From Gloeopeniophorella convolvens (Eukaryota > Basidiomycota > Agaricomycetes > Russulales), in NCBI GenBank assembly GCA_022496205.1, contig WTXD01000021.1:310001-374000 (forward strand): 64,000 nt of DNA, read 5' to 3'. Shown one piece after another: positions 33,191 through 47,576 of this stretch (position 1 is its first letter; each line of letters begins with the position of its first letter). A model generated the notes under the pieces. That model ran no database searches. It was not told the origin of the DNA and was given only the letters and a program-made list of their open reading frames with translations. The translations under genes and the position numbers were made by a program.

Positions 33191-34075
33191 GGTGGGAGAG
33201 AGAGGGAGAGAGGGATACGGTGAGTTGTTGCGGGGGCAGCTCAATATGATTGGGATAGCGACAAGAGACCATTTAGATCAGCTGCACAAGTGCGCCGTCT
33301 CCGTCCAATTTGCATATCCGAACCGCTCTCTTTGCTCTCAGCGCACGCCGTACGCGGCTATGAACGCCCAGATTGCCCCAACGATGTACGAGAGAATTGC
33401 GCCATCAGATCCTACGTCGCCCACGTCGCGCTGCGCGCTCTGGAGCGGGCAGCGCGTGGCCCACACGAGGTCGTCAACGTCCATCGACCACCCCGCGACG
33501 TCAGCCCGACGACGCGCCCACAATTCAAATCTCCACACCACCCGGTTCTCGTACGTAACGATGACTAGCCCCGAGTCCGATTGCGCACGCGAGATATAGA
33601 TTACCAACAACAACAAACCATTGCTAAAACACAAAACACCAATAATGCGGTGGGTTAATGATGCAGTGGTACACACACACACGCGAACAAGAAGCGCAGA
33701 GTAATAGCCAGGGAGAAGAGAGACAGCGACGAGCAGCCAACGTACGAACAATGATCCATATCCCGACGAGGCCCCGGCGCGCAAGCATGCCTGCAGTTTT
33801 TCTGTCACGTCGGCGGGGTTGATAAGCTGCCACGGCGACGCCAATGGGGACCTAACGTGAATTGCGTGAAACCGTTCACCGCGCCCGGCTCCTTTACCAG
33901 CAACACGCACGCACTCCATTTGGCCTGCCACGTGCGCACAAATGGAGACAGTCCGTGGCGCGGCGACGGATACCGCGATAACGCAGCCTGACGGCGGGGT
34001 GCTCGAATCAGCACTGACTCGCATTCCGCGCGAGTTGCAAACCCGCGCATGACGCACCTCAACACACCGCGGGCG
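33191..34075. other. Intergenic region between the G-alpha and LARP1 genes
   Basis: This 0.9-kb gap includes the G-alpha promoter. A 239-codon minus-strand frame (33338-34057) has two hydrophobic stretches (LFVRWLLVAVSLLPGYY and IIGVLCFSNGLLLLVIYI) but no homology I recognise. It overlaps the immediate 3' flank of the LARP1 gene. Not called as a gene. Confidence 0.35.
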
Positions 34076-37000
34076 CTACGACGCCGTCACCCACGCCTGC
34101 CCGGCGTCCATGACAAACTCGATTTCCTCTTCCTCGTCCTCGTCCTCACCCTCGGCATCTTCCGCGTCGGCCTGATCATGATCTTGCTCATGCTCGTGCC
34201 CTTGCCCGTGTTCCGACGGAAGCTCGAGGTGCGGCTCGACCGTACTACGCGGCGCGCCGGGCAGCACATATTGCTCCCACCTGCCCCCGCCCATGCGCAC
34301 GTAGTCCTCGCGCACCTCGACTATCCCCGACAGCGCCAGCGCGTCACGCACCAGCTGAGGGTGTGGGCCCTGCGTCATCTGCAGCACGCGCGGGAACGAC
34401 GCCAGCAGCGATATCGGTATCCAGCCGCGTGAATCCATCTGCAGGCCACGCAGTCGTCATCAGAACCCGATCGCAAGAGCCAAGAACGGAACGGTACCTT
34501 TTTCCTCAGGAAGAAGTCCGATGCCATGTTCTCTGCACTCAGGTAATACTCTAGCTGCCCGAGGAGATAGTGGCGCGTAGCGTCGAGAGAGAACGCCATG
34601 CTAGGCGGTCCCGGCATCGCGTGCGCTGGGATGGGGCCTGTCGCGCTCGCGCCTGGAGGACCGTATGGGATAGGTGCTGGTGCCTGATAGGGCCCAAAAT
34701 GAGGACCATAAGGCTGCTGCGCTACGGGCCCAAAATACTGGGAAACATCTGGCGGTGGAGCTGGCTGCGGCGACGGAGGCTGTAGCGGCTGGAAGTTCGG
34801 CGCAGGCGGGGTTACGGTGAAAGGCGGAGCCGGCTGCTGCTGTTGGTGCGGTTGCTGGTGGTGGCGGAAGCCCCCGCCGCGCGCAAACCCTCGCCCCGGA
34901 AGGCCGCGCCCGAACCCGTTTGCACCCCTGCCTCTACGACCGGGGTAACCCCCGCGCTCATGGTAGCCGCTGTACGAGCCCCGACGTGGGCGGGGCACGA
35001 ACGTGTCGCGCTCTACGTCGCGGTTGCGCTCCCACTCGCGCTCCCGCGCGATGCGCTCGTCGCGTGTCGGTGCAGCGATGCCAGTGCCGCTTGCGCGCCC
35101 GAATCCATACCCAAAATCTTTGACTTCGAACCCGTCAGTGCTGGCACTGGATGGAGGCTGCGCGGGTGCTGGGTGGACAGGATACGGGCCCGGCCCAGTT
35201 TGCAGCTGTAAACCCTCTTGGGGAGGAGGCATGGGCGGAACGTGGATCGCTTGCGGGAGAATATAGTGTACATGTTGGTGTGGAGGGTATGTGTGCGGCA
35301 TGTCTGTCAATGGCGGCTCTGGAGGTACAGCAGGTAACGAAGCCTCCTGTGAAGGACCACTGAACAGCAAACTAACATCAAGCGTTGATTTCGCTGGCGC
35401 CAGTGCAGCGGGCGGGGAGTGCTGAGCCTGGGGGTCTACTTTGGTTTCTTCACTTTGGGCATCTTCATCCTGTGGCTGAGTTGCCGTGCCAAACTCCCAC
35501 CTCGTCTCGGAGGCGGTTAGATCAGCGACTGTGACCTCGGCAGCAGGGTGCTGTTCCAAAGTTTTTGCCTCGGTAGGTCGTTCTGCTCGAGATAATCGCG
35601 GTTGGGAACGCGTTCTCGAACGAACATGTGAGGGCCCCGCCTCGCCAGGAGCCACGCCTATGGAAAAGGTGGTGGCCACGTGTTCCAGTTTGCTAGCTCC
35701 CGACTGAACAGTCGCTAGCACTGTAGCAGCGTCTGAGGATGGTGGTGCAGGACTTGGGCTTCTTGTACTGCCCGGAGCACCTATACTTCCAAAGATGACG
35801 TCTCGTGTAGGTCGTCCGAGAGTAACCTCCGAGATAGAGCTGGGGTCCGGCACCGGCCCGACCTCGCGGTACCCTGCGACCGCATCAGATTCTTGAGGCG
35901 GTGGAGGACGAATAATCATAGTTGGAGGAGGTAAAGAGGGTTGTGTCACGTGCTCGTCTCCTAGAACCTCACCGTCATCCTGCGGGACGTGCGGTGGTGG
36001 GGCAACCTGCTGCTGCGGGTGCACTGGAGGATATGGAGGGTACATCCCGCGACCATCTTGCCTCGCATCCATTGGCATATTCCCATGCCAATACATGACC
36101 GGGTGTGGTGGAACGTACGGCGGATAGCCATATTGGTACATATAATGTTCAGGCGCAGCCCAGCCCGGAGGGAGGGGCTGCGCTGGTGGAGGCCCATATC
36201 TGTCTGGCGGGGTATGCAACGTGTATGGCTGCGGATATGGAGAGATGGAGGCTGAAGCGTATGACTGTTGCGCGGGATTCGGATTCACAGGCATTGCAGG
36301 CGCGTAATGAGGGGGTGGCGGTGGCGGAGCGTAGCCTTGGGCGCCTGTGGATTGGCCAGGCATATTGCCGTAGCTGTAGATATCTCTGTTGATCTGAACG
36401 CACGGAACCGGAGCAGCTAGAGTTGTGTCGGCGTACACTCTTGGTGAGTTGCCTTGAGACGACCGCTGTTGGTCAAGAGCTGGCGCAGCCCGAGGATCGA
36501 TGGGGAGCTGTCGGCCGCGCCCCGGATGCCGCGGGCTAGATACCAGGCTACTAGGGCTATGGGCTCGAGAATGGGCGGCGGAAGTTCGACCCGAAGCAAC
36601 CTTGCTCGGTGCCTGTGACCCCTGCACAGATCCCGGACCGGATTGTGCACCGCTGCGTGGTTGATTGTGCCGAACGCTAAATTGTGAATGACTTCGCGAT
36701 TGCGATCGTGAAGGATTGAGTGCGTCAGCTGCCGCCTGGAGCTCCTCTGGAGGTATCACAATCCACTTTGCCTTCTCACCTGTGAAAATTATACACGGCA
36801 AGGGGTACAACGATCATGAGTATCATTGCAAATTGACAGAACGCGGGTGGAAAGAATAATGACTGGGAAGGATAAATAGGGACCGCATGAAATGAAACGC
36901 ACTCTTTCTTGGCGTCCCCGGATGGCCTGGGGAACGGCCCTCACCGTCTCTCTTCCCTACGTCATCCTTTGTCTCCGTTATTGGCACATGGCCATTGGTG

Positions 37001-37758
37001 ACATGTTGAGGTTTGTTGGCAAGTGCCTGACTCCTGCTCACTTCTGGCCAGCTCTCGGAATCGCCAATTGATGGAGGAGGTGGAGGAAGTGGCGACGAAG
37101 GAAGCTCTCGTCGTGATGCGTGGGTCGATGCCGTACTGGGAGTGGATACCGACGATATACTGTTGAGACCAGATGATGAGGCTACAGGGTGAATACCGCC
37201 AGGGGGAGGCATGTCTGTCTGTCGCGAGCCGGACGCAACCGGGTCCTGGGTCTGTTGAGGTGGAATAACGGGTGGCGCATGAGAAGGAGCGCCTGAAGAG
37301 TGAGGCTGCGGAGGAGGCTGCGCGCGTGCTTGTGCCATTTGCTGTATTCGCTGGTTCCACACGTTGGGAACGGGGGGCGCTTTGGCAGAGGCAGAGAGAG
37401 TAGGCGCAATAGCTGGTGCAGAGCTGGCGGAGGAAGCGCCATGGTTGACTATGTCCTGAGCATTCGCGTTACCGGCGCTCGATTCGGCAGTGGTAACGTG
37501 CGATGACTGATTGGCATTGGCCGAAGGTGGTACATTGCGAATAGAGAGATCAGCGAGAGCTGCTTGAGCACTTTCAGCAGTAGGTGGAGATTTTGCAGAT
37601 TTTGCAGATTCTGTAGTGGAAACGGGAGGCTGACGAGGGTGATTGAAGAGGGGTTTCTGTGGAGATTGAGATGCAGGTTTCAGGCCCTGAGCTTTCTTGG
37701 CACGATCTGCGTAAGAGAGAGCAGGAGGCTGGGATGTGACAGAGGAAGGGGAGACCAT
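34076..37758 (-). CDS. La-motif RNA-binding protein, LARP1/Slf1-Sro9 type
   Basis: Three exons. Exon 1 (from Met 37758, MVSPSSVTSQPPALSYADRA) and the large exon 2 are Ser/Pro/Gln-rich and disordered. Exon 2 begins GEKAKWIVIPPEELQAAAD, a motif conserved just upstream in fungal La-related proteins. It also contains many aromatic/Pro repeats (GYPPYVPPHPVMYW) and an Arg/Gly-rich segment (RGGYPGRRGRGANGFGRG) before the La motif. The La domain starts RHYLLGQLEYYLSAENMASD, FFLRKK, crosses an intron (about 34438-34496), and continues MDSRGWIPISLLASFPRV and GIVEVREDYVRM. The C-terminus is an acidic tail (EDEDEEEEIEF). No DM15 repeats follow. Family members bind mRNA and associate with translating ribosomes in the cytoplasm. 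Length of about 1,160 residues is large for yeast homologues but usual for basidiomycetes. Confidence 0.88.
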
Positions 37759-39295
37759 AGATTTTCTGTGTGCGAGAGAGGATGGGCTGGTAAGCCCGCG
37801 CGGATTGGAGATTGGTGCGAGAGCCGGTCAAACCTGCATTGGACGTGAGTCAGCAAGTGCGCGGAGAGATTGGAGGAAGCAGCGAACAGAATGCGGTAAG
37901 AAAGTGCGCTGCGGTGATGTATTTAAGAGAAAGAGAGAGAGGAAAGAAAGGGAGGATTGATCGGAGGGCGAGGGCAGCCAAGGCAGGAGCTGAAGCGGTC
38001 GAAATGGAGCTGAAATAATTATATGGAGCCTGTACAAACCTGAGACCGGACACGGATAATTTGGTAATGCCTCGTAGCTGCAGTTGACATCCACATCTCT
38101 CCATCTCCACCATCATCTCCCCGCCACATACACGCCTTGCATCCCCCACCTCTCCATTCTTCCGTGCTCTGCTACCGCCCCCGTGTCTTGCTGACGGCGC
38201 CTGCTCATACATACAAGCGCAACCCAATCGTTTCGCGGAAAACCTTGCTCTCAATACGGTTTACCAGGACGCTTATCTCTGTTACACTCCAGCTACCTGC
38301 CCAGCCCCCGGATCGTCTCTCGCATAAGCCAGCCCAGACAATTCCTTCTCATTTGTTTCATATCTTTGCGTGTGTCTCAGCGACTCAGATCCTCGCGGGC
38401 TGTCCTACGGCAGTCTATCATCGTATCTCTCTCGAGGAGCGCTTTATTCTCTTGCTCGTTCTCTCGCTTATTTGACAACTGTGCGCTTGGGAAACCCCAC
38501 GAGACATAGCAGACGTATCTTTCAGTTGAGGCATACGCGCCTCGGATCTCTTGGCTGTCTGTTTGACGAAACCTTCCAAACATCAGAACTTTCCTTAGCA
38601 CCCACTCGCGTGTATCCGTGACCAGTGTTCCGAAAGTCATACCTGTGCCATGGAGGCACTACGCATTTTTAGTAATACACCCGCCTTGACAAACTCTTGA
38701 CATTCAGCGGAGCGCCTGAGTTGCTTACAGCGCCAGACATGCACCACAACCCTGATCAGGAGACGGCTCTCTCTCAAGTTTATAGTTATCTCGCAAGTAG
38801 ATCAGTGCTCCCTCCGCAACGGCCAGTCGAATAGCCTCGCTGTGCCACCGCTTGGGCGATGCCGCGGGGATCATCAGGGATTCGTTGCAACGTAAATTGC
38901 TCCGGCCAGACTCGAGAGGTTGATGCGCAATCGCTCTGGCGTCCCGGGCTGTGCAGCGCAGTTTCTCACCGACATTCGTTGCCACAACCGACCATTACCT
39001 ATACGCGTACTCGCAACGGACTTCCCGGCCACCGCGCGGGCTCTGTAGTCGCATCGACGCCCCACGCTTCGGCTTAAACACTTGCAGCTGGCCTTGTTCT
39101 ATATATGTTTGTCGCGCGGCGATTGTACATGAAAGTTTGAGTGTTGCCGTTGACTGTACGGCTGTTCCCACATTTCTTACATGGCATAATATTGTGATTC
39201 ACATCTCTCCGTGCTCCAGGTACCCGATAACCCAATACAGTGCAGACAAATGTATCAGACCCTGCAGAGTCCAACGAAACCTATGTTTGCCCGTG
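37759..39295. other. Long upstream region of the LARP1 gene
   Basis: About 1.5 kb lies between the LARP1 start and the next minus-strand gene's stop at 39296. On the minus strand it begins with purine/pyrimidine-skewed sequence (GA-rich on the plus strand at 37928-37956), suggesting a long 5' leader. Frames up to 134 codons show no domain. No gene is called. Confidence 0.4.
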
Positions 39296-41227
39296 TCACG
39301 GAATGCGCCACATTGCAATCCCAGACCGCTCCTTGTCAACATCGTCTCGCACGGCCTTGTTCTCGCCACTGCGCACCGCGCCCGCGACCAACATGCGCAA
39401 CGCGTTCCTCAGCGCCTCGCGCTTCTCGCCCTGCGACTCCGTGTCGTTCTCGGCTTTTTCCTGATTTTCCTGCTCCTCGCGTATCACCTGTATCTCCGGC
39501 GGCACCATGCGCGCCCAATCCACGCACAGTTCCAGGAACTCGAGCAACACGGAGATGATGCCGTTAAACTGGCTCTGCTCATCCGCCGTCTCCGAAAGCT
39601 TGACCTTCCACAGCTCCTCGAGCGTGAGAGTGTCCCACGCAAGCAGCGGCGCGCCCGTCTTGACCGGCACGACGACCGCAGGGCAGCCGTTGAGCAGCTG
39701 GTAGTAGACCACGCTCTCGCCTGGCCGCGCGCTCGTCGTCCAGAATTGGCGGTGCGGCTTGAGCCCGACAACGAGCAACACGAGGCGGCGCGGCGGCGCC
39801 GGCGGCAGGGGCGTTAGCGCGGGCTCGGGCGACGGGGTGCGAGAGCGCGCGAACATGTTTGACAGAGACGGTAGCTTCGCCGTGATGTCCGTGACCGACA
39901 AATGGCCGTGGTTCTCTGCCTCCGCTGGCGGGGTCGCAGGTGGCGACACGGCCACCGCAAAGCTGATCGCGGAAGCAGACTGGGCGAGCAGCGCCTCACC
40001 GACTCTGTAGTCGCCTGCGGCGAACAGATGGATGTGATCAGTATAGTGGCTCCAACGGCCGTCGTATGTGAGTGGAGGCCATCACTCACCGGATAAAAAA
40101 GGACCGTGGCAAAAGACGACATCAGGCGTCATAGAGCGAGGGATGATGGGTCTGCGGCCGCTTGCGAACAAGTAGGGCGAGAACCACCCCTTCTCAGCGG
40201 CCAGGTAGTCCTTGACAGTCGAGAACAATGAGTTATCCCTAAAATGCCAAAGTTGATTCGCACGTTGGCGCACGTCCGCTAAATGAGGAATGCGAACATA
40301 CTTGTGCAGGCTGCTGCGGTAGAACCCGAGCGCGGCGTCCTCGATTGTGTGCTTGTACGTCAGGGTGATGAGCACGCTCTTGACATGTGTGGTCTCGAGC
40401 ACGTCCGAGTGCAGCGGGAAGAGATGCTTGATCGGGTGCTCGATAAACAGATCGTTCGCCGCCTTCGTGGTGAGCTCGAAGCCAGCATGCATCCCGACCT
40501 CTACCATGATCGAGTCGCCGACCGTGGACACCAGTACATCCGCGACGGGGCCCATCACGGGCGCGGCGACGGCGGCCATGCCACCCTGCCCGCAGCGCAC
40601 GCGCTCGTGCCTCAGCACACGGGGCGGTGCGCGTGGTCGGGGACTCACCGTCGCCGCGACCACGGTGTGCACCGCGAGGTCGCGAAACCGGACGCATGGT
40701 AGCAAGAACGGAGACGAGTCGCCCCACTTCGCGCCGCAAAAAGAAAGGTGTGCGCGTCAGATCGACGGCCTTGGTCGGGACGAGAGTGTCCCGAGCGGGC
40801 GAAGCTAGAGCCTGCTAGCCCCCTGGGGAGCGCGGCGTTGCCAGGCTGGCACTCACCGGCGAAAGACAAAGCACGCTTGTCCCGGCCGCGCGCAGCGACT
40901 CGTAAGAAGACATCACGATCCGCCCGGTCATCGACTAGGGTCTCCGCGGGTTCATCATGAATTGGGGGTGTGGTGCCATGATTCCAGCCAACGTGGAGGA
41001 CGACGGATGATCGGAGTAGCACGGCGGAGGAACAGAGACATGGACGCGCGGTGGAGTGCGCAGCAAGCAGACAGGGTCGGCATCGGTGAGAGCAGCGTGC
41101 GCAGAAAGTGACCACGCACCCCCACAAGCTTCCGCACGATCCAGGGCGCGGCCTTCTCATCTTCAGCAGCAGCCACGGATCCGGGATCGATAGGACCGAG
41201 AGGCGAGACTTCGGTTGCAGCACCCAT
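39296..41227 (-). CDS. Unidentified multi-exon protein
   Basis: Met at 41227 begins MGAATEVSPLGPIDPGSV, followed by EDEKAAPWIVRKLVG. A GTGCGT donor leads to a second exon with GWNHGTTPPIHDEPAETL. The third part (40680-40090) contains a compact, probably folded region: GPVADVLVSTVGDSIMVEVG, FELTTKAANDLFIEHPIKHL and SVLITLTYKHTIEDAALGFY. The last exon contains PRRLVLLVVGLKPHRQFW, SVVYYQLLNGCPAVVVPVK and LLAWDTLTLEELWKVKL. It ends in a charged helix (REEQENQEKAENDTESQG) and the terminus GIAMWRIP. The beta-strand-rich hydrophobic blocks and sensible codon use argue for a real gene of about 560 residues. I do not recognise the family, and there is no signal peptide or clear membrane helix. Confidence 0.7.
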
Positions 41228-41831
41228 AGGGAGGTGCTCTGAGGTGCTAGACGACGGTAGAGCCTAGACGATGGTAGAGCCAAAGTGTCGATCAGGAGAA
41301 CAAGCTTTGATCAAAGGCGCGCTCCTGCACAGCCAGCCGTTTCTATGGAGAGCATGAACGGGCAAGGCCGCTGCTTATCGCGATTCCGAGGGCCATTCAG
41401 CCCTCAGTGGACAGCTTTCAGGTACGAGCATCTTCCCACCAGCAGGTGAAAAAAAAAACGTCGTCGGTCAAGTCACGATCGAAAGATCCCATATAATCGA
41501 TTCAGACTTGTTGCGTGGATCACATGAGCAGACGGGGTAAGACTATGGGCCACAAACATATGGTTCCATTGCGAGGTATACATGACAAAAAGGGCTCGTT
41601 GAGGCCCCGCAAACGACGACGCTGATGACAGCACATCCATCCACCAGCTCACTGCCTCTTCCAACACCGCACCCTGGCGGCGCGACCTGACCACCACCGC
41701 CAAAGACGAGAGCGTTGAGACTCGTCCACACACTACCACATTGAGGGAATGTTATGCGACTCCATCAAGTAGGGCGGCGTTGAGGCCGTCGAGAGGTCCG
41801 TGGATTTTATGATGACGGACCGTGAGGCCGC
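41228..41831. other. Intergenic region downstream of SAHH
   Basis: About 0.6 kb lies between the start of the unidentified gene and the SAHH stop, both on the minus strand. An A-run occurs at 41450-41458. No coding segment was supported. Confidence 0.4.
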
Positions 41832-43653
<1,822 letters not shown>

Positions 43654-45862
43654 GGTGGAACGTGCTGGGGGGTGGAGAGGGTAAGAGGATAAGGTACAGT
43701 AGGTGATGGTACGAGAGAGCTGTGAAGGAAAAAAAAGGCGCCAGCGATATCGAATTTTATCGCACCCCGTGCGCTTGTGGGCCGCCACGTGGCCCGTTCT
43801 GCATTCAACGGCGACCCCGGCCCGCCTCATTACTCGCTTCACCCGCGACTTGTCCGCTCGAGGCTACGACTGCGTACGGATGTCAGGAAAGTCCTCGCGC
43901 CCATGCCGAGTCGCAGAGATACTACAATTCTCCTGCCCAATCGAGACCAGTGGCAACGGGGCCCAGCGTTTTCACTGCTTTCCCCTTCCTCGGCTGTTCA
44001 AGCTGTGAGCTGTCGACACGTTGCTCATTCCTCGTGCTCACTGTAATTCGGAAGGTGCCCGGGTCAGCCTGCTGTCGAGATTACACGCACTGTCAAAATA
44101 GACGCTTCGACTGGCGAGGTGGATATCCCAGAGGACGCAGAGTAAGCCAGCCTGTCGCTACCACTATACCACATGTCAATTAATGTCATCGTGCATTGGT
44201 AGCCAGCAGCTTCCTAAGGCGAAACTCTGGAAGGATGTTGCACGGAATCACCTCTGAAACGATATCGTAATCGCAGAGAATCTTGCTGTCTGACCGCATC
44301 TGGGCGGGCACCCAAAGTCGCGATACGTACAATACAATGCCTCCTCTCTTGTACTGACCACAAGGCGTTGAAGGTTATACGAATTCTGAGCCAGAAAAGC
44401 TTCGTATTTGGGGCGTGTCATGTTGTATGGTCTACCCATCAATCAGAACCAGGGGATCGGACAAGAGCCCCAAGCGGATGGGTTTCGTAAGCTTTGTTCA
44501 GTACGACCTCGAGGATATACCGGGTATCCGATCCCTCGATGTCCCTGCGATCCACAGAGATGGTATCATAGATCTGCTGACTGCCAGGAGAAAACAGGAG
44601 AGAACACGGGACTGCGTACCACGGTGAGCGTGCCACGTGCGAGCGTGGCGGTATATGAATGCGGTCATTGCTGTGTGGACGCCGCTACAGAGCGCCATAT
44701 GGCTATATGTGCAAGTGGCCGAGGCCTTGAGGGATCGGCCCTGAACTCGGACCTCGTGCGACTTCGTGCGATTGGTGACCCGCAGTGGCCTGCAGTGACC
44801 CGCCCACCAGCAAGAGCAGTTACCTTAGCTCAAAGCCATAAGCCTGCGGGGGTGCGTATCGGGGTGTGATCCTTGTCTCACTCGTGCTCGATCTTGGTGT
44901 CGCGGCCTCGGGTACTTTGTTCTCCGTGTAGATCCGCATCTACAGAATGCCCAGCTATTCGACCCACTTCGATCCCGTCCACTGGTGCAGCGATGTCTCG
45001 ACGACACGATGCTGAGAATACCGGCAAGTGTGCCTTGCATTCCCGGAGCGGGCGCTTGCGCTTGGATGACCACAAGCAGCTCGAGAACAGATAGACATCC
45101 CGACGGCTATATTCGGATGGAAACTAAGCCGACACACAATACGAGATTCGAGGCACGGAGGAAAGGGTTGTAACATAGAAGCGGGCACCCACTTCAATAG
45201 ATGGTTACCCGGAAAGACAAGCCGACGGTTGAGCTCCGGGCGTTGTGTTCCCGGAGACGGGGCGCACGCGCGCACGGGGCGTCAGTGGCGCCGGGGCGTG
45301 TCGTCTCTTTCGTTCTTACATCCACTTGCAGTTGCAGCCTGCTTGACCACAGCCGGTAGAGGGCCACGATTACCCGGCGTACCGACGGGAGAGAGGCCGG
45401 TGACGGCACAACCATCTCATCAAACGGGCGAACATGCATCAACAAAACATTTTCTTATTATGTTAGGTCAGGTCGGAGTCTCAAGATCTCATATCTCTAG
45501 ACAGGATCACCAAAATTTGGCTCAACCAAAGCTGTGCGCCATTGGATAGACGTTCCCTCGGTCAGGATTATTATCTCATCACGACAGACCATGAAGTGTG
45601 GAGACGCAGATCATTTCAAACGAGCGCGGCCCCTCGCTGCGGGAGGTTCGCTTAATTTGCTGCAGACTCCGAGATGTGATGACGGATCTGTACAGCCTGT
45701 TGCGACTCCTTTAAACATGTCGGTGCTCGGTGGACGGCTCGAAAGATCTGAGTCCCTCGCGACCTTTGATCATTTCGTTGCAGGACACCATCGTCCAGGC
45801 AGCAGACACTAGCTCCCCTGCTGTGTCCCTCACCTCGATTTCCCGCGAATTTCTGCACCGCA
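43654..45862. other. Gene-poor interval
   Basis: About 2.2 kb without a secure gene, containing the SAHH promoter at its left end. On the minus strand near 44248-44636, two short frames with protein-like composition lie next to each other (SVDRRDIEGSDTRYILEVVL and MTRPKYEAFLAQNSYNLQRL). They could be exons of a small or decayed gene, but starts, splice sites and homology are lacking. No tRNA or repeat was identified. Confidence 0.35.
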
Positions 45863-47576
45863 TTGCACATGCAAGACCCTACTCCAGACTCTTTTAACTG
45901 GCCCGAGCGTCCCTCATCTTCATCCGACAGCGCTCCCGAGGACAAGTTGGAGCCTGCCTCGGACTCTAGAGCTTTCTACGTACCCTCCTCGTCCTCATCC
46001 GCCTCCCCCTTCCATCCCAAGGCAGCCTCTGCTTCGGTAGCACCCTTGCTTCTTCGTCGCCAATCCTGCGCGGGAACCCAGATCAGGCGTTCCAAACAAC
46101 CATACTCTACCTTTCCCCGCGAAGCAAGGATTTCTCGTTCCAAATCCGGTGACGAGGCGCCCAAAATGTCCAACACCAATTTCCCTCAGCAGTGGATAAA
46201 GACTGAAAACGGTGAGTATTGTATTTATGGATGCGGAGGTGACGCGGTTCTGAAACCCTTTGTAGAAGCCGAACGGCAACAGGCATACGCTTTTGCCGCG
46301 TCTGGGGCTCAGGTAAGAGCTATATTGAATCTCCCGAGGAGCCCTAGGAGGTATACTCATATCTCCGCTTGAACAGCTTCCCATGCGGCGGCCCACATTT
46401 GGAGAAGACAGACGACCACGGTCCTCAGGTTCCAGCATGACCTCGTCGAGTCTTCGAGGAGCTATGGGGGAGATCCATCTCTCATCCAATTCTGAAGGCT
46501 CCAACTCTCCATCCCCTACGAGCGACGGTTCTCAGCGCCGACAGAATTCATACAACGTGGCCTCGGGCATGGTCTGGTCACAGACCCATGCAGATGTCGC
46601 TGGACAATCTGCTATGCAAACGACAGGCTTTGACGATCATTCCAACGCACTATCCTTCCATAACATCTCCTCTCCATCCGGATCTCTCACTACAACTAGC
46701 AGCCCCTCCACATCATACATACAGTACCCCGACTATAATCACCCTGATTATGCTAATCCTAATGCTTCAAGCAACCATTCACCCCCCGTCTTCTCGGACG
46801 CACCGTATCATCCTGATACTTTCGGTGCATACTCGCAGAGCCGCCCAGGGGCCGCTACAGGCCCCCCTCTGCTTATCCCATCGGCAGGCTTCCCATCCGG
46901 ACGAGGTCCCATACCCGTCACACCCACTACTGCGATCCCTTCGGGCACCCGGCCCTCTCGCCCTACCGACGACGAGCTTCGGTACCTGCGTAACAAAGTC
47001 CGCGAGCTCGAGCTGATCAACGAGTCGGCTCGCCTGCGGATCCGCGAGCTCGAGAGTGAGCTCGCCAATCCGGCCCCCAGCGGCTCGTACTCGTCATCTT
47101 CCATCAGTGGCCTCCCTGCTCCAGCCCCACAGCTTCCAACGTCTCCCTCCTTTGCAGCTTCCTGGAAGGCCAGGACCGACGCACGCGTCAAACTTTTCTG
47201 CTCGCTCAACCGGGCGGGTAATGCTCTGTGTGCGTGGCATGACTCGCGCCGCGAGCGGCGTGCCCATCCCCCCCGCATGGCGCCACCCGGCCACCTCAAC
47301 TGTGGCTGCACGTTTGATGAGGCACTTTTCGAAGAGAGTCTCGCACGTCACGATGTGGGGAGCTACCACCCTGGCGAGAGCGTCCGCATGGACCCGGCGC
47401 TCCGTAACCCCCTGCTCAAGCTACTGCAAAAGCGTTACGGATACAAGGACGGTGACTTCGAACGCGATCCTGCGACGGGAAATTGGGTCGACGGCGATGG
47501 CCCCGGACCCTGGGAAGCGCGTGCCCTTGCGGGCATTTCAAGTCACCGCAAGCACAGGGCGGACGAACGCCGTTGA
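45863..47576 (+). CDS. Ser/Pro-rich protein with coiled coil and conserved C-terminal Cys/His-containing domain
   Basis: Two visible exons: 45863-46312, and 46377-47576 after a 64-nt intron (GTAAGA...GAACAG). The start is MHMQDPTPDSFNWPERP (MQDPT at 45869 is equally possible). Residues 1-330 are Ser/Pro/Thr-rich and disordered. A coiled coil follows (DDELRYLRNKVRELELINES, ARLRIRELESELA). The last 130 residues are compact: FCSLNRAGNALCAWHDSRRE, PPGHLNCGCTFDEALFEESL, YHPGESVRMDPALRNPLLKL and LQKRYGYKDGDFE. This C-terminal block looks like a fungal-specific conserved domain whose Cys and His residues might bind metal; I know of no assigned function. Regulatory or cytoskeletal scaffolding is only a guess from the coiled coil. 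Confidence 0.75.

Noticed and set aside
38951..39817. 288-codon plus-strand frame
   Set aside because: Its second half is antisense to the last exon of the unidentified minus-strand gene, and its composition is Arg/Leu-rich shadow type.
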